Shown in pieces: positions 24,830 to 38,100 of a DNA stretch of 64,000 nucleotides. Source of the DNA: Tubiluchus corallicola (lineage: Eukaryota > Priapulida > Priapulimorpha > Priapulimorphida > Tubiluchidae); the NCBI GenBank assembly GCA_030141605.1, contig JAQGDQ010000123.1, positions 184,001-248,000 on the forward strand. Direction: 5' to 3'. Positions within the stretch are counted from its first letter, which is position 1, and each line of letters begins with the position of its first letter. Under the pieces are notes generated by a model, which saw nothing but the letters and a program-made list of their open reading frames with translations, had not been told where the DNA came from and searched no databases. A program made the translations under genes and the position numbers.

Positions 24830-25901
24830 AAGTCAATTTTAATGATGCAGTCTGCCGCTTGAACCAAATCTGTACATTGTTGTAAAGCCAACCCTTACGT
24901 CCTAGCTAATTAAAAATAAATTAATTTAGGAACGATGTAAAGGAAATGCTTACCACACATGCGCATCTTGCATACTGAAGTCCAACTATTCCATTAACTC
25001 TACGCTAAAGTCCTATGATGGGATAGCTATACTAAAACAATAAAAATACTGGCATGTTGAAAACTAAAATTAACACAATGAAACATTTAAACAGTACAGT
25101 AATTAGTAAAACACTTAAACTATAAATCATGATTTAGCACTCTGGAACATCTATAGAAATCGACTACAGTACATGTTAAATAATGGCTTAGACAAACCAC
25201 ATGATGCACATAGACATTCATGTATAGCTGGGCCAGCATTAACCCAAGTTGAATACACGGCAGCATTTCTCTCGCGGATAGGCCTAGGTCTAGGAAAAAA
25301 CAATGCTGTCGCTAATTGTGATTGGACAATTTCCGATTAAGCCACGTCTTCATGCGCCCCGTCCGAAATTGTATTGAGTCTGATTTCAGACGTTGAGTTG
25401 GAAAATGCCGTGAATGCTTACAGCTGCTTTGCTGCGTAATGTAATGGTTTCGCAAAACCTATAGCCTACCGACGTTATAATACAATATGGGTGCAAAATA
25501 TTATTATGATAAATATTAGCAATAATAGTTAATTATTATAAATATTTACAAGTGCTTTTTACATCGTAATAATTTTTGGAAATTAGAAGGCATGCAGTGC
25601 TTGCATGGCATGTATGGACTGCACGCCACTGCTGTGCAGAGTGCTCATAATATTAGCTCAAAATTTTCAAAACTAATTTTAGATTCTGGAATTATTAATG
25701 GAAACATGCTTTAATAATCTTCACATGTCAAAGATCAGAGGGAGAGAACAAAAGTGGAACAGGGAGAGAGATAGAGAGAGAGAGAGAGAGAGGGGTGGGT
25801 AGAGGACTGGTAGAGAAATAGCAAAATGAATATATATATATATGAAGCGTATATGTACTGTGCATTTGAAAATCTGAAATTTATAGTTGCAGTTTGTCAA
25901 T
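24830..25901. other. Intergenic/promoter side of the dynein gene
   Basis: AT-rich with no ORF of note. It holds a (GA)n tract at about 25755-25795 and a (TA)n tract at about 25828-25843 just upstream of the dynein ATG (25902). Dynein promoter elements presumably lie here, but no ciliary X-box was recognised. Confidence 0.5.
25755..25795. repeat. (GA)n microsatellite
   Basis: A run of GAGAGATAGAGAGAGAGAG type about 100-150 bp upstream of the dynein start codon. Confidence 0.9.
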
Positions 25902-28900
25902 ATGCCACCAGTCGGAAAAGCACGTATGCCAAGGCCTAACACGCAGTTGACAGGCATTCCAAATCTTCCACCTATCCCCAAACCAAGTATTTGTGTTTAC
26001 GAAGCTTCACCATTATACAAGGTAGACTTAGACTAGAAAATTAATATTTACTATGTGGTTTAAACTTGTTTTGACTTTTGAGTGAGCTGTATGTACTTTT
26101 GTTGAAACTTTTTAAATTCAATGTCTCTTTGATTATACTTATTCACAAAGTTTCATTTCAAAAATTTACTAATTTTGGATGTAATCATTGTTAATAATCT
26201 CAATTAACATTATAAATATCTAAGGAATAATCAATGCTTGACATTTTACTTATTTGTGATCATAATATCAATAGTTCAAGACTATTGTAAATGACGGCAT
26301 AAACACACAATTGATTGAAGTTTGAAATTTGTAAAGCCGGAAATGTGGTTTCAAAATCTGGAACACCGTCTAGTTTTGAACTATGAACTCTTTGCTAACA
26401 AGGCAAGTGCCATAAACCACTAAACTGTCTTATTCCCCAGCAATTGTGACAGTCCAAAGTACATCCCTTGTAACTTGCTGACCGGTTCAGCATTTCCAAT
26501 GTCAGATCACTCCAACTAGAGTGATTCTGGCTAATTAGATTAATTTTGATTTTGATTTTGAGCCTGAAATTCCCATGGGCAACTAATTAATTATTTATAA
26601 TCTTAATAGTTAATATGCATTGGGTGTAAGAGTCACGCATTTTAGGCTTTGTTGTTTTCTCGAGCCCGAAAACCAATAAATCGCGACACTCGCATATTTT
26701 AGATCAAGCACAGATCTTATCCTTGTTGCCTCCGTCTTCTTCTGAAACTCATCTTAGAATGTAAATTATTTGTTTACTAAATTTAGTTACTAAAGCTTCC
26801 ACTTTTCATTCATCTCCATTTTCTTTTGTTGAGCAAGTTAGTGCAAATGTTTCATATTTTCCTCGATCAGTTAGCAACAGTTGAAAGAAATTAAGTACCA
26901 GTAGGTAATTATGCATTGTTATTTATTTTATTCTAATACGTTCTAGTCAGAAATTTATGTTCCTTTTATTATTTGCCTCATACATGTAATAACTTGTGGT
27001 AAGTTATTAGGCTTAATCTGTTTTTAGGCTGCAGCTCTTGGATTGAGACAAAAGTAAGTTGAGAAAATGAGATACTGCAAATTGTAATCACAATATTTAA
27101 TTAGATTATGTTACATCTGAAACCTAAACTTGAAGAAGCTCATCAGTATTTAAGTAGGCTTAATATAGTGTATTCGGGAACACTTAAATTTAGCTTGCAT
27201 TTAAACCTTCCAACATGCACTCAAAAGAGTATTATAAAATACACTGGCTCTGCCCGTACTCCTATCGTGAGGTCATTTACCCCTACACCCTGTAACTGAA
27301 TTGTAACGTCTCACTCAGTTGGTTCTCTACTCTTGGCAGCTCTGCATCAATGTTATTGCTAATGATGGTACAAACCCATTGTCCAAAAGCATTGTAAATA
27401 ATTAAGTAATTGCTCTTTAGAATTTCAGGTTCAGCTATCAGAACTAATAAAAACAAAATTTTAGAATCTAAATAGCTAGAATTACCTGGCATGAGTAATA
27501 TAAATCAGAAATCCTGAAATGTTTGGCTAGCGTTGACTTTGAAATGTCATAATCACCGGGGTAGCATTACTTATTCCCATACTTATTAGCATTACTTAAT
27601 CAATAATAATTATCTACACTATAATATACTATAATGCTATACTATAAGATATTATAATAATCAATCTTTGATGACATTTTACAGACAATTGAGGCGAAGA
27701 TGACACATCCACCTATTTTAGCTAGAGCTCCATACACACTGGCAGCTCCATGGAAAGAGCAGAGGTACTGCCGGACTCCTAGTGAGTCTATAGGAAACAA
27801 TTTTACCCCCGCAGCTGCAAAATATCAGCTAAAGTCACTAGCGGGTCAGCGAAGAAAGGGGGCAGAGTTGCGAAAACGGACGAGTTTGGTCAGAAGTGTA
27901 AAAATACCGTCTCTTCAAGCTGCAAAGCGAAAAAAGAAGAAAATGGCTGCAGAAAGGCATGTAGTAAATTTGTTGTTTCTTAGTTTGGCATGAATTATAT
28001 GCAAAATAAGTTAGAGGTTTATTCATTGGCCTCAAAATTTTGAGTATGAGTTGTATTTATTATGTTCAGTTATTCTCTATACAGTGCCATGAGACCTTAT
28101 AATTCGCTAAATTTTACAATTCCTCACACACACGAAATTAATTCGTGAAGATTATTAGGACAAGGGTGAGCGTTAGGGTTGGGGTTAGGATTAGGTTAGC
28201 GGTTATGGTTAGGTGAGTGTAAAGATTAAGGCTATGGTTAAGTTGGATTAGGGTTAGGGTTGGGGTATTTAAATTGTTTGGGGAATTGTAAACTCCTTCC
28301 TTTTAACTCATAAATATATAGCCTATTTGTGGTTCTTAATTTGTGGAAATTAATATTATCATTTATTTTATGTGGAATTTGTCAAATCTAAATAATTCTT
28401 ATAATAACAAAAGGTAAAAACCGTTTCAGATACCAATGAACAATGGCAATTTACATGTTATCAGAGGCGCTCAATTTCATAGAATGTTTATGTTTGAATT
28501 TACTAAGCAGCTTATTCTTTGCTAGGACTGTGGTTTCTATTGCACTCTTTCAGTAAAAAATCATTTGAAAGTCACATTCAACTTATATAAAAAAATTGGC
28601 TATATGCATTGTGCACCAAATAAATGGTGATTTGCATACATTATTGTTTCAGATAGTTGTTTACAGAATTTACAATATCTTGTTTGTCACCTCACCAAAT
28701 GGTCAATCAAATGTCACCAAATGTCTTATTGAAAGCCTGAGTATGTTTTATTAACGAATGAAAAGTGGTGGTGTTCCTATCTTTGCAGGGCTGCTAAGAA
28801 GCAGGCTATTGAAGCAGTTAGTCGTCCAATGTCACCTGTGTTGCAGCGGGATATTATTCTTACGAAGTGTCAGGATGCAATTGTCGATCAAACTTTGACA

Positions 28901-31900
28901 GACTTTGAGGTTTGTATCTTTCATTTTTACTTTTGCCTCTAGAGCACTGCTTGATAAAATTCTATTGTCATTATGTGGAATGATATTAGTGAAGAAAGAG
29001 ATGAAAACTGCATATGTAGACGAAAGGCAGGTGTGCTTAGTTAGCATGTTTTCATTGTTACAACATACACTTTCCCATAACATGCAGCGTATATATATAT
29101 ATATATATATATAAGCCTTTAATATCAATATGTATAAAACTTTTCAAGGTCATTTGGTAAACCACATTTGTGAAATGTAGGGTTTTCGCTTATCATGACT
29201 TTTTGTGTTTTTAGCGGTATTGTTACTATATTAATGAAGGTGTGCGTGACAGTGATCTAGCAGTTCAGCCACTGGAACTGATGCAGAATGCATTGTTGCG
29301 CTTAGGAAACAGTGTGCCTCCTGTGGGCAAACAGAAGAAGCTTCATGCAAAACTTGCTGCTGAACTGAACGATCGATACAAATTTAGTGTGAAAAAAGCC
29401 ATAGGTAATCTCCACATTGCATTGGGTAACAATGTTGATTTTGTGCGTTATTCTTTTATGAGAAAAGAAGCTTACCAATTGGTGTATATACACATTAGTT
29501 AACTGATACCAGAATATTCACATATTTGTCAATTAATTCATTTACGAAGATCAGCAAAGGCAGCTTCCTGGCAAAATGCTTTTTTACTCGCAAAATATAA
29601 CTGTTTTGTACAAATGAAAAACGTTAACTTTTTAAATGGAAAAGTGGTTGTTATTTTATAATCAGTTAAACACATTTTTAATTGAATAGTTGTTAATTTG
29701 AACTTTTTTACTTTTTCATCTTGGCTTGAAATTGCAGTGGAAAGCAAATATGTTCACTGATATGCCTATTGTTTTTACAGCAGATGTGCCGAATATTTTA
29801 TTTTAGTTCTTTTTATTTGAATTAGTGGATTATATTTTGATGGATGAGATAGAACGAATTAGACTGCAGATATACGAACTGCCAATTCCGTTCCCAGACA
29901 GGTATTACTTCCTCACCTTCATTCTTCATTAGTTTTGTTGAGTGACATTGTTTGTGACTGACTGGATGGGTGCTTTCATGCAAATGGCGTGTGTTGAAAA
30001 CTAGCTCACTTTGGGCAGTACCATTCATAAACTACTGGCTGTTTACCTCATAGAAGGAGGATATATTGCGAACGTAGCTGTGACACATCTGCCAGTTAAA
30101 TGGCTCAAAACAACATAGAAGGACTTCCTTGATAATGAGGCAGGCTCCAATCTCACTACAAATATCTCGTTGAGTAGATCCTGCTGTTAAACACTGGGTT
30201 CCAGCTTGCAGTGCATGAAATTGTATAAAAAAAGTACAAAAAATTTGCATTTTCTTCTCGAAAAACATATTTATAAACTGCTGAAGAAGCAAATGTTGAA
30301 ATTTTGGTTGGTATTACTTTGGTTGCTGTCATTGCTCTCACTTTGGCAGCATCTACATTTTGTGAATGTGGGTTCTTCTTACATTACAATAGAGTATGTA
30401 CAACATTTATAATAGTTTTCCTGACGCTAGGCCGCTACTGACAATTAATATATAGTGCTAGTTACCTTGAGGCATTGTGAACCATACAATAAGTAATTCA
30501 CAGTGCAATTTGAAAAAAACTATTGTGAATTTTAATTGTAAAAATTATAGCAACATAATTAATGCCTCTTATCGCCAACTCAGAATATAACTTGGATGAT
30601 GACAGGAAATCCTATCATATTCAATTATATGCATTTGATGATGTGGAACTAGCTTACTCCTAAATAAACTTTTTTCAATATTATCAATTTGCCTCTGCTG
30701 GAATTTATATTAGATTTAAAATAGTGTGTTAGTAGCTGTTGTTTATCCTCGTGGAATGCAAAATGCTAACTTAACAAGACGAAATTCAAATTAAACAAAT
30801 AATCATAAAGTCCAACTGGGTTTTAATTGAATGTGTTTTTTATTATTCAGTGACTGTATGAGAAAGTGGTAATTATTCTAGCATTATGGCTGGACAGGGA
30901 ATGCTCATTGGTTGCGACCACATACTTCATTTGTTACACTAGTAGTTATACCATTTCAGGGTGATTCGTGCACCTGTGCCATGGCATGAATCATATCACG
31001 AGTCAAAGCTCTTAATGGAGATACATTTATTTGCTTCTAATGTAGTTATGCAAGAGTTACAGCGTTTATTTAATGAAAAGTAAGTAAAATAGTTTTAAGT
31101 ATTGATTTTTCTTTATTATATAACAGCTTTAAATATTGTTGCCTGCAGCCTAAACTGTTGTAATTTTAACCAAATATTGGAAACATGGTGACGAAATAGG
31201 TACCTTCTTATTTACTGTTTCATTCTTTAACGCAGTTGCTTATAATTACAGTCTAGTATCATTGAAATAAGCTATCTGACATATCTCTTGGTTTTTATGC
31301 AATTTCACAGTCAGATTTCACTAAATTTGACCATAGAGCATTTCAATCTTCTTAGCAGGTTGGGAAAATTATCAGTTTGCCATAACTAGTATTGATAACA
31401 GCATAGTTATTTTATTATTACTTGCAAACTAGAAAAGAAAGTAGAAGATTTTGCATACAAGTCCCGGTGAACTTAATTTAATGCTTTCATACTTTTGTGT
31501 GATTGAATAGTAATTAATAAACTGTACTTCTTGCTATTGCTGGTGCCATCCTCACTCCTCAGCACTAAACTGTGAGGCTTGATTAATACAGCTGATAAAA
31601 ATATACAAAAGACGATTAACAACCATATTAATAAACAAATGATTTATTATCTGCATTATTTTTATTTAGGCTTTACAAGTTTTTGCTGATGCCAGCAATG
31701 TTGTTTTATATTGGTTTATTGTCAATCAAGTTTTTTGCAAGCTGTCAATAAAATAACCATGATGTACTGTTTGTCCATATGGCAATCTTATTTCTTCTAA
31801 ACTTAAAGACTGCAAATGACGGATGTTTAATAATGTTACTATTTCATAGAGAAAGTGTGATAGTGTCATCTTACCAGAAAAATGCCATAAACTGATTTTG

Positions 31901-32108
31901 CATAATGATTACAATACAAGTTATTGTGATTTAAATGCATTTGCATTTAAAATAAAGTAAACAATAGGTTTTGCAATTGTAGGTATATAAAATTGAGGTT
32001 CGTTAGTTGCAAACAACTAGAGGAGTCAGAATTACCACTCCAACCAAGCAATTTTCAGAAGCTAATCGAATCCTATTGCAATGAAACTCGAACAAGGCTT
32101 CTAACGGA
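25902..32108 (+). CDS. DNAH3: Dynein heavy chain N-terminal exons 1-7
   Basis: Exons 25902-26021, 27685-27956, 28789-28909, 29215-29404, 29826-29901, 30960-31079 and 31983-32108. Exon 1 is Pro-rich and begins [10 protein letters not shown]. Exon 2 (91 codons) is basic, with a Lys-run near its end (RKKKKM) that fits the poorly conserved N-terminus of these dyneins. Exons 4-7 match the tail region seen in DNAH3/7/12 (for example [16 protein letters not shown]). The exon 2 donor is AG|GCATGT: the next exon starts with one base (28789), and using the nearby GT at 27961 would place a stop in frame. Confidence is lower for exons 1-2, which are weakly conserved, than for exons 4-7. Confidence 0.85.
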
Positions 32109-35100
32109 GTATGAGCTGTTATTTACGATAATCACAGATATTTAAATAACAAATATTATTTAGGATATGTACAAAAGTTTTTTGTGTGTGGAATAATGCA
32201 GAATATGAGCTTTCTATCTCAAAGTTTAGCTTAATTTGAGAATACTGTTGATGCCATAAATATCCCCCTACTGTCATGAGTACAGCTGGTGCTGTTGGAT
32301 TGTGAGCTACAAGGGGGAAATCTCAGGCTGAATCAGTCATATTGACTGGTAGCATTGGTGCCAAGCTGTAAGACTGTCAACATTTGAGCAATTGAGCACT
32401 CATTGACCGATCACTAAACAGCTTATGAATTTAAGCACCTGAAATTGAGCGCTAGTTTACCAATCACTAAGTAGTATTATCTGAAATTGAGCACTCCGCT
32501 AGCCAGTGAAGTGTGGCGACACAAACTGCACTTTATTTACGCTGTTGCTATAGGTACCTCTTTCCTTCCTCGTGTCTTTCTGACATAATAGGAGCATTTT
32601 TATAGTGTGTGAAAACAGTCGTAATTTTGACAAACTTCGAAATTACTTTGAATTTTTTTGTGTCAAAAAGTATATCAGAGTTTTGTACAGTATGCACTCG
32701 GGTTTCTGCTTAGCATTACGGTAAGCCAGTGAACATGTGACCAGAAGAAGACGCTAGTAGTTATACTACTATACAGAGTAAGATTACTACTCTATTTAAA
32801 ATTCAAGTCTTAATTTAAGCATTTCAACTAACTGACATTCCATTTAACTAGTCTAACTGAAAACTGATAACACAGCATACAAGAAGTTAAAAATGACAAC
32901 ATAAAAAGACACTATATTAAGACCAAAATCATGGCAAATTACACCCCCAACCCTGACACCTATCAGCATCAAATACAGTTAACAAATTCCCAAGCATTTT
33001 TTAAGGGTGTTCATATTATTTAAAATGTTAATGACTACAAAAGTCTGGTATGTATCATGTAATGAAAAGTGTAATCATAATAACAGCACAATGAAAGTTA
33101 GTTAAAATTTCAAGTAAATAATAACACGAATGTTTAGTGAAAATAATAAATAAATGTTAATGTTACGACTTCACAAAAAATTGTTGCTTTGGTTTCTTTA
33201 AAAAACATTTTGTACTTAATACAATTGGCTTTAAGGTACAATACTTCAAGTTATAACACTTAAAGGTACAGTTCCATCCTGAAGTGCTTTGCGTAATGCA
33301 ACAGTGGAGGCACCATGCTTAGTTAAGCAATCAGCTAGTAATCCTTTTCTGTGGAGGCACCATGCTTAGTTAAGCAATCAGCTAGTAATCCTTTTCTGTA
33401 AGCTGTCAGTTTAACTGTCTTGATTAAGGTATATGTTACTACTGCCATCAGATGAAAGACTAATGCCACAGTACTTAAAGGCATCACTATCCTCTTTGCC
33501 TACTTTGAATGCTGCATGGATCTTACTAATGATCATGGATTCAAAATTTGTGGTTCCACCGCAAATAAAGCACAAGCTACTATGCCAGTCACCGTTTCAG
33601 CATTATTAGTCCAATTAAATACTGTAGGATTCATCTTTGACATAACTCCATTATACTTGTTCATAACAGCTTGGACTCTGCGATACCATTGTAATGATGA
33701 ATTTGTGATACCATAAACACATTTATTGAGTTGTCGTAAAGTTCATTCACGGCTAGCTTCTTTTGGAGGTTTTATGTAGACATCCCTATCAATCATTTCT
33801 CATTGTAGAAAGCAGTTTTGATATCCACTGAAAAGCAGTTTTGATATCCATTGAGTTCATCTTCCATCTACAGAGTGCAAAAATTGCAATTATTACTCTC
33901 AGTGATTCATAAGCACAAGTAGAAGAGTCTCTTTGTATGTCTACATTAAACTCTTTAAATCCTCTCACTACTATTCTAGCTTTTGGCACTATTCCATCAG
34001 GTGTGGATTTTAACGTGCATTAACGTGGATCTTCAGTTGCTTTAACTTTAGTTTTTTCTTGTTTACTTATATCATATGTCACCACATATGTATTGGTTCT
34101 TGAAACATCACTGCTAAATCTAGTACAGTTCCAGCTTTCTTTAAAGAAGATTTGCTAAGTAACAGAGGAATGTCAGCTTTTACTACTTCGGCTGCAATCC
34201 TACAGCTCGTATTTCCAATTTTTGCCGATAAGTTCACTGTTTTGTATGAGTGCATCATACCATCAAAGTTTTTATATGCGTCATAAGTACTATCCTTGCT
34301 CTCTTTTAAAAACACTCCATCCAATGTACTAAGAAGTGTCGTCATACCATCCACCTTATTTAAATTTTCAACTCTGATGCTTAAAGCCGCTTCTCTGGCC
34401 TTGCCAGTTAAGGTTAATGTCACCACTTAATGCTTGTTTCTTCGCCTCAAGTTCAGTTACTAACCGCCATATTTCCAATTTATTTTTTTGTGTGTGTCAT
34501 ATGCGTCCTTACTAAACTTCGTCAGATTTTTGTAGTTTCCTGCCTTCTTAAAAATTTATCAGTTATTTTTGGCAGCACTTATGTTGTCAGCTGAACTACT
34601 CTCTGCTGCCATGAAAACTGATAACACAGCATACAAAAAGTTAAAAATGACAACATAAAAAGACACTTTATTAAGACCAAAATCAGCCCCAACCAAGTGC
34701 TGACACCTATCGGCATCAAATACAATTAACATAACTAACCTTCAAAAGAGCTCATGCAATAATTTGTTAATTATTGCAAGAACGGTTAACCCACTATTAC
34801 TGTTGTTATCATTTTGTCCTACATTTCTGTTAGTACTAGGCATTCTTAACTGGTTCCCAGCATGATTCTATGCTATATATTTGTGAATGAAGGAATCTGA
34901 CAAAATGTCCATCGCCCAAAAACCACTAATACTATTTTTTCTAACACCAACATTAATGTCACCATTTGTATCAGTATCAATATGCTTAGGAGCTGTCAAA
35001 ACATGGACAACTCCTTTAGAATTGATTTTCCGTGTGTCTTATGCATCCTCACTAATCTTCAGTGGATTTTTGTAGTTTCCCGCCGCCTTAAAAATTTATT

Positions 35101-38100
35101 TAAGCGCTTTCGTAGTGATTTATTTAATCGAATCCATATGCAACATCAGAATTAAAAATCGTTGATTTAAAAAAATGTGTAAACAATTGCAAACTGTTAT
35201 ATCTAAAACATGCGACCTGCTTTTAAAAAGGTAGTACTTTGTGGTGTTTTTAGAGTCGCAAACTACCTCTACAACCTTGACTAAACTTCCATGCTACTAG
35301 TGTTGCACGATCCCATGAAAAGAAGTGCAGGCAACAGCCACTCACAACATCAACACCAGACTCTGACATGTGGCAGAAGTTCTTGCTAAAAAGCAAATTC
35401 TAAAGGAAGGTGGTGATCCTGCCAACAGAGAGTGGGTGTTGAGCTGCATGAGAATTCATTTTGGCAAATATGAAGGCCACACATTCTTATGGCTTCTGCA
35501 GAATGATGCACTTTATGCTGTGTACGTGGTGAGCTAGCTCACAATTGATAGGTATACTAGGTAATGTGAATATAGGTTTTTATTTTAAATTAGCTATTCT
35601 ACACTGTATTGATTTTGTAATTGCAATTATGTCAATGCAGAATGATTGATTGTGTGCAGGTAAGTTTTGCAGTTCAAAAATTAATAAAATTTGGGATTTA
35701 GTATTTTTTGTTTTCATTACTACTATTTCATTAAACTGGTGTGTTTCTTAACTTTTTCAAAGTGAGATGGCTTTTTATTTATTTTAGTTGTTAATAGAGA
35801 GATTTTTTGGAATATCAGGAATGACCAGTCTATTTCTCTTAGGTCGAAATGAAATCACGTAGGCCCAAGGAACCTGATGAACTTACAGCAAACAAAAATT
35901 GCTTGGAGGAATTCCTCAGACACTTTCCACTTGTGATGGATGAAGTAGCAAAAAGTATAGGTAGATGGGGAGAAGAAGAAAGAAGTGAGTGACTAGTATT
36001 GACCTCATCCTTAGCTAGTGCTGTTTTTATAAGTGCTGGAATTTTTCCTCAGCTTCTTGTAACTTAGCACTGAAAAATACATCTTTATATAGGCAGTCAC
36101 ACATCATGAGGCTACAATAACCAAGGGTGTTGCATTTGAGCCTGTGGTATGCAGGCCGTTTTCTGCTATTGGTGCTTCACTGCAGCCTGCAAATGAAACT
36201 TTTTCTTGACCTTAGAAGAAGTAGAAGCTCAAATTGGTAAATATAAAATTTATTATTATTACTATTGTCTGTTTAGTTTAAAGACCTGCATAAATTTTGG
36301 CAGCTAATTGCTATGTTGCTAACTCAACTAGCAAATAACGTAACCAAAAATAGAGTAACCCAACTTCTAATTGGTAAGTTGCTATGTTATCTAAATTGCT
36401 AAGATACCAGCAACAAGGAGTTTACCTATTCCGGAAACCGCTGTTTCTTCAGTCAAGTGTGTTAACTGTTAAATTTTATGTTTCTGAGAGTATGAATTCT
36501 AAGAATCTGATTTCTGTCGTTTGAGTTAAATTTCCAAGGTTATTCAGAAACACAGCTAGTTAGCAAAAAATCACAACACTACATCCTCCAAAATTTGCTT
36601 TTTGTAGCATAACTGATGTAATAAACTTTTGTTGTGTATTAGTAATAACACCAGCATTATAAGCAAATTACATGATTAACTAGTAGCATACTGCCAAACT
36701 CATCAAATTATGTAAATTAATAATAGGTGGAACATGTTACTGCATGTATAAACTTTGGCTTTTTTATCCCTGCTCTCTATAGACTTTTGCTTTTTGCAAG
36801 GTAGCAAATGAAATAAGTTTTATTAGGTGCTTTAATTTCCATCCATTAAAATCGGTTATTTTCATGATCCAGTGATGCAAAGGCAACAGAGCTGATATTG
36901 CCAGAAGCTTGGGCCAATTATTTACCAGAATATAACCACTAGTGGCTGCCCAAGGCTCTGTTTGAAGGTAACCTTTGAAAGACTTGTGAAGCTGTTTTAA
37001 AGAAGCAGCAGAATAGCCTTTGGTTCTACCTACCTCATCCAAACTAAGTTGGCAAGTGTTGGACATCCACGTCTATTGGACATTGGCACAGAGTGTCTTT
37101 GCTGCCAGGTAAACTAAGTTGTTTTATAATCCATTTGTAGGAACGATGGCCACAATTAATTTTGCAGCTTTACGGTAGCACTGATGTGAAATCATTTAAA
37201 TCTACCATTCATCATAGCAAGCACTGACTAGGTTAAAATTTTGTCAACAACATAAAGAAAATGGGGCATTCGAATTTTTTTGGAGATGACAAAATTGATC
37301 TCACAACAAATTCTTTAGCCTGCGAACATTTTTAAGTGACATTTGCTACTCACAGTTTCAAGTGACAACTTACTGTGAATTGTTCTGGTGGGACTTGGAG
37401 GCTTATGGTGGAACTTATTAAGGTTAATGCCCTAAAATGAGGTGTATTGACTATGTTTAGCTACAGAGACAGCATCTCTGAATAAGGCTAACAACCAGAA
37501 TGAGTAAAGTGAATAAAGCTGCTCAGAGCTAGTATTTAACTCAATAGTCGCCCATCCATATACTGTCAAACCTGAGTATTGCTTAACTACTGCTGCCAAA
37601 TGCACATTGCTGCTTTAAATGGTGTACAATTTATGTATACCTTGCTATTGATTATAGACTTCATGACTGTGATTCTTTGCAGGTTACTCACAAGCTAGCT
37701 GGTGCGGCTGCAGGTACGTCAGTGAGGTCGACTAATGTTGGCAATGAGCATGGTGAGATCTTGATGTCAGTCCTGACAGGTGGAAAAAGGCTCATACTAG
37801 AAACAGTGTGTCAAGCGTTGTGGCTTGGTCAAGCGTTGTGAAGTTGCGCAAGCATTGCCACCATGCTTGCTATACGTTAATCGGGACTGCTTTTGGCTTG
37901 TAGCAGGCCTTCGTCATTCAAGAAACATTTTGCTGAATGGAAAGATCTTGAAATTAGACTCCACATTTGCCACTTAATGTGTCGCATTGCTTTGGCATGT
38001 AGTACAGAAAGCCACCTTTTATACAAGCTGTCTATGAGCAAGTTTGCAACTTGTATATTTGAATGGGATAAGGAGGATGTTAACAACTTGAGAGAGGCTA

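Larger units (their letters stand above)
32858..34731 (-). mobile_element. Ty1/copia LTR retrotransposon, internally deleted, minus strand
   Basis: LTR-like ends 32858-32984 and 34612-34731 share TGAAAACTGATAACACAGC and CACCTATCGGCATCAAATAC (one mismatch). Next to the right LTR on the minus strand is TGGCAGCAGAGAG, a near match to an initiator tRNA-Met primer site. Coding fragments in order: gag start (ATG at about 34612), gag plus protease piece, reverse transcriptase piece, RNase H end. Most of integrase is missing and frames are broken. No clear target duplication was found. Confidence 0.85.

Noticed and set aside
27028-27053. Possible dynein microexon with good TAG acceptor and GTAAGT donor
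   Set aside because: Its 26 nt leave a phase that gives an immediate stop in exon 2; skipping it keeps the frame.
28165-28265. Chromosome end or ancestral telomere fusion
   Set aside because: The repeat is short, degenerate, inside an intron and bounded by inverted termini shared with other copies.
36764-37066. Minus-strand 100-codon ORF
   Set aside because: No recognisable domain and no splice support; possibly chance or a decayed part of the neighbouring remnant on the other strand.
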